Positions 57,693-64,000 of a DNA stretch of 64,000 bases are shown in pieces (within the stretch, counting starts at the first letter, position 1; every line of letters starts with the position of its first letter). Source of the stretch: Lachnospiraceae bacterium. GTDB lineage: Bacteria; Bacillota; Clostridia; Lachnospirales; Lachnospiraceae. The stretch is taken from contig JALESH010000050.1 in the NCBI GenBank assembly GCA_022781985.1, positions 1 through 64,000 on the forward strand, given 5' to 3'. A program made the translations under genes and the position numbers. The notes under the pieces were generated by a model. It had not been told where the DNA came from, did no database searches, and was given only the letters and a program-made list of their open reading frames with translations.

Positions 57693-59528
57693 ATTGATGA
57701 TCAGCGGATGGCCGCTGTCAAAGCCGTCGGTAATCCATGGGCTGAAGAAATAGCTGCTGCCCTCCATCCCCTTCACCCCTTCCAGGGACAGGGTATAAGC
57801 CGCTCCGGCCTTCACCGGCGTGCCATCCAGATCTATCCTGCACTCTCTTCCCGGCTCCGTCATACTGGCTCCCAGCCTTTTTTCAAACAGCACCCGGCCC
57901 GAGGTCTGCTCTGTCAGCCGGATCCATACAGAGCCGAAGTTATCCTTTACATACCCGTCATTGGCAAAATACAGCAGCAGCTCCTCCAGCCTGCGATCCG
58001 CCTCAAAGCCCAGCTCCTGAGTGTACACCGCTCCCTCCAGCAGATTCACCTCCGCCTGCTTATAGCTGCAGTGCAGGGTGGAATAGCTGACGGGATTGCC
58101 TGCCTTTAAGTTGGCATAGATCAAAAGCAGGGAGGTCAGGAGGACAGCTCCCACCCTGCTCCAGAGGATGCCCGGCTGTGCAAATTCCCTCTTCTCCCTC
58201 TCAGACTCACTGTCCGCTTTCTTTTCGCCCCTCAGGATAATCCCCGGCCTGTTCAGTACTGCCAGGCTGACTATCCCTGCCACGAAAAGAGTATGCACAA
58301 GCTGGGCATAGGGCTGCAGGCCAAGCTGCTCCATGAGTCCCTTCACACTGCCGTACAGCCGCAGCTCTTCATCGGGTATCTCCATAAAAATTCCCAAAAA
58401 CCGCTCTGTAACCAGCTCCGGATAGCTATAGGGATATACCTTGCTGATAAAGGCATAGAACAGATACATGCCCGAAGCAGCCGTTTCAAGCAACAGGTTT
58501 ATTTTGTAGCTGCCGGGATTCATCAGCATAAGCAGCACACCGAAGGGCAGCCAGAAAATCACCCAGTAGTCGTTGATTGCAACCAGCGCCGCAAAGGAGG
58601 CAAATATCAGAAAACAGAGATACACCGGCCAGACCATCCCCTCCCACCCACTCTCCAGCCGCTTCCAATAGCAGAAGATACAGATCAGGGCATAGACACC
58701 CAGAAACAGACACAGGGAATAGCCTGAATATTCCAGGGCGGAATCCAGCAGCTTATTGGTTCCGTACTGTCCCTGAGAACCACTGATGAAGGGGTAGGCA
58801 CTGTCCCCTGCAAACAGCAGCTTCAGGGCAGCATAAGGGACACAGCAGCCTGCCGTTTTCACCAGGATGGCCCAGATCCTCTTTTCTTTCAGCAAAATCA
58901 GGGGCAGCAGAAGAAAAAGCCCATATACCTTCAAGGGTATGGATACCAGAAAGCACAAATAAAAGCCTCTCATTTCCCCTTTCAGATAAAAATACAGCCC
59001 CAGCAGCATAAAAAACAAGGGCAGGGAATCATACTGACCCGCTATAAAGACAGGCGCAGCCAGACTCAGGCTGGACAGCAGCAGAAAGGCTGCCCGAAGC
59101 CCCTTTTCCTTTTCCAGTCCCAGCACCCCGGCGATCCGGTACACAGCCCAGGCCATGGCTCCCGCAAAGGCAGCCCCCAGCCCCTTACACCACAGCAGGG
59201 CCAGGGGAGACTCCAGATAATCAAAGCCGGTCAGCAGATGGAGAAGAATGGAAGGGAGATTCCAGACCCCAAAAAACAGATACAGCAGTATGTCATAGCC
59301 TGCGGGCCAATAGGTTCTGGCATGCTCCAGGGAATACTCATAAAAATGCAGAAATTCTCCCTCTCCTATGGCTTTTGCCATCAGTACCGTATTGTCAAAG
59401 GTGGCCTCCACATCCCCATAGAAGAAGCTGCAGAAGGCAAACCCCAGGCAAAGCAGCAGGGATACCCACAATCCTGTTTTTCCATATTGATAACCATGCT
59501 CTCGCATATTCTTCAGCAGCTCCTTCAT
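57651..59528 (-). CDS. Multi-TM membrane protein, putative GT-C-type glycosyltransferase with C-terminal beta-rich domain
   Basis: YGDVEATFDNTVLMAKAIGEGEFLHFYEYSLEHARTYWPAGYDILLYLFFGVWN; PVFIAGQYDSLPLFFMLLGLYFYLKGEMRGFYLCFLVSIPLKVYGLFLLLPLIL. Start at internal MKELLKN. Confidence 0.72.
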   Translation of the reverse strand: MKELLKNMREHGYQYGKTGLWVSLLLCLGFAFCSFFYGDVEATFDNTVLMAKAIGEGEFLHFYEYSLEHARTYWPAGYDILLYLFFGVWNLPSILLHLLTGFDYLESPLALLWCKGLGAAFAGAMAWAVYRIAGVLGLEKEKGLRAAFLLLSSLSLAAPVFIAGQYDSLPLFFMLLGLYFYLKGEMRGFYLCFLVSIPLKVYGLFLLLPLILLKEKRIWAILVKTAGCCVPYAALKLLFAGDSAYPFISGSQGQYGTNKLLDSALEYSGYSLCLFLGVYALICIFCYWKRLESGWEGMVWPVYLCFLIFASFAALVAINDYWVIFWLPFGVLLMLMNPGSYKINLLLETAASGMYLFYAFISKVYPYSYPELVTERFLGIFMEIPDEELRLYGSVKGLMEQLGLQPYAQLVHTLFVAGIVSLAVLNRPGIILRGEKKADSESEREKREFAQPGILWSRVGAVLLTSLLLIYANLKAGNPVSYSTLHCSYKQAEVNLLEGAVYTQELGFEADRRLEELLLYFANDGYVKDNFGSVWIRLTEQTSGRVLFEKRLGASMTEPGRECRIDLDGTPVKAGAAYTLSLEGVKGMEGSSYFFSPWITDGFDSGHPLIINGEYQDCSLYMQVR

Positions 59529-59627
59529 CCCTCTTCTCCCTTCCTGAATTCTTATTCTGATAGCCGGTACTCCCTCTCTGCTTCTGATCTCCCGGCCGTT
59601 GTCCGGCATCTCCTCATTCCGGCATAC

Positions 59628-61232
59628 CTACCTTACCTGCCACCATTTTTCCACATATCGATAGTTCCTTCCGCTTCCCTCTCTCTCCTTATCCAGCACA
59701 AGCATCAGGATCAGCGGATAGGATATGATGATGGGAAACATATATCTGAAATTACTCACAGGCCCCAGCAGATAGGTCATCCACAGAAGTACCAGGGGCA
59801 GGAGGGGAATAGCCCGCTTCCATCTCCCTTCCGCAGCCAGTGCGCAGGCTGCCGCAAGCAGCACCCAGATGGGCAGGGCCACCGAAAAGAACTGACGGAT
59901 CACAGGCCATCTCAATATGCCCTCCTCCGCCCTGTCATACTCCGCCACCGCAGTATAAAACTGCCGCACACCTGGCAGCCTGTCCCTGTACTCAAAGGTA
60001 TAGTGCCTGCTGAACAGCCCCAGAGAAATATAGGGATCCACCGTATCCGATTCCATATACCACAGAGGGGCGTTCAGCACAAGGAAAGCCTCTGCATACA
60101 GCCGCGGCTCCTTCCTCAGATACCGAAGCCACAGAGACCAGAACTCCCCCTTCTTTTTTTTATATTCCTCTTCATGGAAGGTGAGCTTGATGGGATCCGC
60201 GAACTGCCTCTCATACCTCTCGATGTCCGGTATATATTTCAGCATCAGCTCCCTGTCGGCAGCATCCAGATCCTCTTTTTCCTCCCGGTATACATTGGCA
60301 AGCTGGCTTAACGGCACCGAGAGCATCTCTCTGGCATACCCCGGCAGTACTCCCAGGCCCCGGTAAACCGGTCCCGTAATCAGAAAATATCCCGCAATCA
60401 CACACAGGAACATCAACGCCGCCCGCTTTCTCTGCCCCCTGAACACCGCCAGAACCACGGCCGCTGTCAGAAGCATTACGTATATCATATTATTCCGGAA
60501 CAGACAGGCCGCCAGACCCACCAGCACAAAGCAGGCCGGCCTTCCCCAGCCCTCAAAAAATCCTTCTGCATCCCTGCAAAACTCTGTAAGCAGCAGCGCC
60601 ATCAACAGCACAAAGGCTCCAAAGAGGATATCCTTGGTGGTAATAAAAGAAAACAGCACAATAGAGGGGCAGAGGGCATACATCAGGAAAGCCGAAACCA
60701 CAAGCCCCTTTCGCAGGCCTCTTTTTACCATATAATAGAGCACGCAGGTAAACACAGCCGTCAGAGCCAGCATCTGTGCTACCGAATACAGCACGATCCC
60801 GCTCTGCGCCACCCCCAGCCGCTGCTCCAGCCTGACACAGGCCGTCCAGAGAATGGTATGAAGGAAGGGCTGAAAATTATCAAAGGGTCTGAGTCCCAGA
60901 GCCTGCTCCGTGATCCTTTTGGAATCATAGCTCATTATCCCCGGAAAAAATGCAGCATAACAGGGCAGATAGCACAAAAACATCCCCAGCCACACAGCCA
61001 GCCAGCACCTCTTTTTCCCCGCCATGCGAAAGCCTCTTCCCCCTCCGCTTCCTTCAAAATTCCAGAGAAAATAATAAAGCAGCCCAAAGCCTCCCCACCC
61101 CAGCAGCAGCTCTGCCAGGGACCACAGCAGCCCCCGCTGCCCCCTGTCCATAAGCAGCCGCCCCAAAACCAGCGATGCCTCCAGGGCCGCTCCCGTCACT
61201 AATCCGCAAATTACCGCCTTTTTCTTCCCCAC
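59628..61232 (-). CDS. DUF6020-like multi-TM membrane protein
   Basis: FFPGIMSYDSKRITEQALGLRPFDNFQPFLHTILWTACVRL; SFITTKDILFGAFVLLMALLLTEF. Confidence 0.72.
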   Translation of the reverse strand: MGKKKAVICGLVTGAALEASLVLGRLLMDRGQRGLLWSLAELLLGWGGFGLLYYFLWNFEGSGGGRGFRMAGKKRCWLAVWLGMFLCYLPCYAAFFPGIMSYDSKRITEQALGLRPFDNFQPFLHTILWTACVRLEQRLGVAQSGIVLYSVAQMLALTAVFTCVLYYMVKRGLRKGLVVSAFLMYALCPSIVLFSFITTKDILFGAFVLLMALLLTEFCRDAEGFFEGWGRPACFVLVGLAACLFRNNMIYVMLLTAAVVLAVFRGQRKRAALMFLCVIAGYFLITGPVYRGLGVLPGYAREMLSVPLSQLANVYREEKEDLDAADRELMLKYIPDIERYERQFADPIKLTFHEEEYKKKKGEFWSLWLRYLRKEPRLYAEAFLVLNAPLWYMESDTVDPYISLGLFSRHYTFEYRDRLPGVRQFYTAVAEYDRAEEGILRWPVIRQFFSVALPIWVLLAAACALAAEGRWKRAIPLLPLVLLWMTYLLGPVSNFRYMFPIIISYPLILMLVLDKEREGSGRNYRYVEKWWQVR

Positions 61233-61304
61233 TCCGGCTCTCCTCCCTCATCAGCAGCATTCCCGATTGCCCGGCACAGATTCCTTCCAAAAGTCCTGCG
61301 CCCC

Positions 61305-63068
61305 CTATTCCCCAAACAGCTCTTCCTTCTGCTTCCTCCTGACCCTGCCCTCACTCACCTCATAGATCACATCCGCATTCCGTATAGTGGTCAGCCTGTG
61401 GGCGATGATCAGCATCGTCTTTGTCCCGTGCAGCCTCTCAACGGACTCCATCACTGCCGTCTCGGTATCGCTGTCCAGTGCCGAGGTAGCCTCATCCAGC
61501 ACCAGCACCTCCGGATCATGGTACAGGGCACGGGCGATCCCTATCCTCTGCCTCTGCCCTCCTGACAGACGGATGCCCCGATCCCCCACAAAGGTATCCA
61601 TCCCCTCCGGCAGGCTGTCGATAAACTCCCCGAGCTGGGCTTTTTCTGCAGCCTGATAAAGAGCCTCCTCATCAATATCCTCCTCCCTGACGCCAAAGGC
61701 AATATTGCTGCGTATGGTATCATCGGAGAGATAGATGGTCTGGGGGATATAGCCGATCTGGCTATGCCAGATACTCATGTTCTTATAGACATTCAGATCA
61801 TCCGCATATATTTTCCCCATCCGGGGCGGCAGCAGGCCCAGGATAATATCGATCAGCGTAGTCTTTCCCGCCCCCGAAGGCCCGATGAAGGCTGCTGTGC
61901 TTCCCTTGGGAATGACGCAGCTTACATCCTCCAGCACCGGCTTCTCCGTATTGGGATAGCAGTAGGTCACATGCTTCACGGCAATCTCCCTTTCCAGTTT
62001 CCAGGCGGGTTCTCCTGCCCCTTCCTTCTTCTCCTGCCGTCCCTGCTCCTCCTCAAAGCCCTCAATGCTCTTTAGATCCCGATAGATCAGCTCCACCGAA
62101 GGGGTAGCATAGAGGATATTGTTCAGATGGTCGTTGATCCTCCCCACTGAGGGCAGCAGGCGGAAGGCCGCCACTGCAAACACCGCAAGCTGAGGGATAA
62201 AATCTATGATATCCTTCTGTCCGAAAAACATCTTGATCAACACCGCCAGCAGCAGTCCCGTCATACAGACAGTTTCCACCACATACTTGGGCATGGCAGA
62301 CAGCAGACGGTTATTTTTCAGCCCTCTCGCAAACTTAGCATAAAAGGCCTCATAGGAGGCAGTAAAAAACTCCTCCCTCTCCAGCACCTTGATCTCCTTG
62401 ATCCCTCCCAGCGACTGATTCACCCATTGGAACAGCTTAGCCCTGTAATACTGGTTATCCCTGCCGATCCTCTTGGAATACTTTTTCGTAATAAATGTAA
62501 AGCCCCCAACGCACAGCACCAGCAGTCCCAGCACGATGGCCGTGATGGACTGGCTCACGATATACAGATAAATACCGATGATCCCGCAGACCGCCAGCTC
62601 CGCCACCACCTCCAGGGTATGGATCAGAAACTGGGAAAACTGGGTGGTATCCTCCTGCATGCTGCGCTGCAGCTCTGCCACATTCTTATTCAGATGAAAG
62701 GAATATGGCTCTGACATATAGGTCTTCAAAAGCCTGGTGGAGATCCGCATCTGTGTATTGTAGCAGAACTTGATGATGCTGTTCTGCAGGATAGCCAGAA
62801 AAATATTCTTCACCACATAAATTACAATGATCACACCGGCAATCACCCCCAGGAAGCCCTCCACGGTGCCAAACCCTCCCAGCTCATAGAAAAAGCGCAG
62901 AAGAGGATTTTCCTGTATCTGCCCAGGCTCCATGATGATATTGATAAAAGGCATAAAAATCGAGACGCCCATCAGCTCCAGCACACTGCCTATGATCATC
63001 ATAAGCATGAGAAGGAACAGGCGAAGCTTGTCCTTATATGAAAAAATATAATTTAATCTGTTCAGCAT
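61305..63068 (-). CDS. ABC exporter, fused TMD-NBD (MsbA/PglK-like)
   Basis: AFIGPSGAGKTTLIDIILGLL, IRLSGGQRQRIGIARALYHDPEVLVLDEATSALD; N-terminal 6-TM region. Confidence 0.93.
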   Translation of the reverse strand: MLNRLNYIFSYKDKLRLFLLMLMMIIGSVLELMGVSIFMPFINIIMEPGQIQENPLLRFFYELGGFGTVEGFLGVIAGVIIVIYVVKNIFLAILQNSIIKFCYNTQMRISTRLLKTYMSEPYSFHLNKNVAELQRSMQEDTTQFSQFLIHTLEVVAELAVCGIIGIYLYIVSQSITAIVLGLLVLCVGGFTFITKKYSKRIGRDNQYYRAKLFQWVNQSLGGIKEIKVLEREEFFTASYEAFYAKFARGLKNNRLLSAMPKYVVETVCMTGLLLAVLIKMFFGQKDIIDFIPQLAVFAVAAFRLLPSVGRINDHLNNILYATPSVELIYRDLKSIEGFEEEQGRQEKKEGAGEPAWKLEREIAVKHVTYCYPNTEKPVLEDVSCVIPKGSTAAFIGPSGAGKTTLIDIILGLLPPRMGKIYADDLNVYKNMSIWHSQIGYIPQTIYLSDDTIRSNIAFGVREEDIDEEALYQAAEKAQLGEFIDSLPEGMDTFVGDRGIRLSGGQRQRIGIARALYHDPEVLVLDEATSALDSDTETAVMESVERLHGTKTMLIIAHRLTTIRNADVIYEVSEGRVRRKQKEELFGE

Positions 63069-63089
63069 ATGAGCCTCCTTTTTCCCGTA

Positions 63090-64000
63090 TTATACCAATT
63101 GATTGACTCCTGCCACAAGAGGCAGGGCAAAAAACAGCACCAGATAGTATCTCACCAGCACAATAGGACCCAGGAGGCAGGTCAGGCAAAGGCAGAGCAG
63201 CATAAGCAGCAGGCCTGCTGCCGCCCTTTTGCTGTAGCACAGGGCGTAGGCCAGGGCATACAGCAGCACCCAGAGCATAGTTCCTACGGAAAACAGGATG
63301 GGAAGCACCGGCACTGTATCAAAGGTCATGTGGCGGGAAAAAAATCTATAGAAGCCCAGCAGTCCCGGCAGCCTGCTCTGAGCCTTTGCCGGTTCCTCCG
63401 TCTCCAGTGCAAAGTAGCAGCTTTCACTGCCCCGATAACGGGGCTTGGCATTTTCGCCGCAGTAGCCGTCAGGTATGGTGAAGGGATACCAGGCCTGGTA
63501 GGTCTGGAGCAGGAGGGCATCTATGTAGCTACCCGGAGCTTTTATCCCTATTCTCAGCCACAGCCGGACAAAATCCGGCAGAGTGGAATTCAGGCCCACA
63601 TGGAGATTAGCCTTCACCGGGTCTGCCAGCTTCGGGCTGTAACGGCTCAGATCCTCCTCCGGGATGAAGCTGTAGAGTCTGGCCCTGTCCTCCTCTTCAA
63701 AAAATGCTGCCCCTTCCTCCGCATAGGTTCTGGCCAGCTGCTGGGCAGGAACCGAAAGCATCTCCCGCAGCCCATTCCTGTCCTCCGCCTCCAGCAGGCC
63801 GGCCAGCCCCCTGGTCACCAGAAGAAAGACTCCCATGCAGGATATGGTCAACACCGCCGCTTTTTTTCTGCTCCCCCTTGACAGGAGCAGCAGGATGGGA
63901 AGGAAGATCAGCCAAGAATAAAAACCGTTATTCCGAAACAGCATGGCCAGCACCGCTGTTGCTGCATAGAGGGCCACCCAGGCCGGCCTTTTAAAAAAGG
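63090..64000 (-). CDS. DUF6020-like multi-TM membrane protein, partial (5' end beyond right edge)
   Basis: EMLSVPAQQLARTYAEEG...SRYSPKLADPVKANLH parallels EMLSVPLSQLANVYREEK...RQFADPIKLTFH in 59628..61232; frame open to the window end. Confidence 0.72.
   Translation of the reverse strand, partial: FFKRPAWVALYAATAVLAMLFRNNGFYSWLIFLPILLLLSRGSRKKAAVLTISCMGVFLLVTRGLAGLLEAEDRNGLREMLSVPAQQLARTYAEEGAAFFEEEDRARLYSFIPEEDLSRYSPKLADPVKANLHVGLNSTLPDFVRLWLRIGIKAPGSYIDALLLQTYQAWYPFTIPDGYCGENAKPRYRGSESCYFALETEEPAKAQSRLPGLLGFYRFFSRHMTFDTVPVLPILFSVGTMLWVLLYALAYALCYSKRAAAGLLLMLLCLCLTCLLGPIVLVRYYLVLFFALPLVAGVNQLV

Overview
The window looks like a Firmicutes/Lachnospiraceae-type chromosome (inferred from protein style only). 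It is almost entirely one cell-surface polysaccharide locus of about 63 kb, nearly all on the minus strand. Minus-strand content, from high to low coordinates: two DUF6020-like multi-TM proteins flanking a PglK/MsbA-like ABC exporter; a GT-C-like membrane protein; UDP-glucose dehydrogenase; a Wzy-like polymerase with a possible Wzz-like C-terminus; a transglutaminase-SLH protein; three GT4 genes; a giant YfhO-like protein with a four-fold repeated extracytoplasmic module; an acyltransferase; two GT2-GT4 bifunctional transferases; a Wzm/Wzt ABC exporter with a methyltransferase/coiled-coil protein; a DUF2142 protein; GT2; CapK-like adenylase plus DUF362; GT4; a second YfhO-like protein; more GTs; a Wzx flippase; a SNF2 helicase/SWIM pair; gmd-rmd (GDP-6-deoxyhexose synthesis); AraC; GT2; three SLH-anchored exoproteins; GT4; and a second Wzx. 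The left ~1 kb is AT-rich. It carries an XRE regulator, a C5-cytosine methyltransferase running off the left edge, and a short remnant of another C5-methyltransferase. The only convincing plus-strand gene is at 56650..57621. No rRNA, tRNA, CRISPR array or transposase was recognised. Standout observations: (1) a roughly 196-200 aa module repeated four times in one YfhO-like protein and apparently shared with a DUF2142 and another YfhO-like protein; (2) a WbdD-like methyltransferase/coiled-coil protein beside Wzm/Wzt; (3) a transglutaminase / thioredoxin-like / SLH fusion; (4) a perfect 16-bp inverted repeat at the only tail-to-tail gene junction. All family calls are by eye from motifs. No database search was run.
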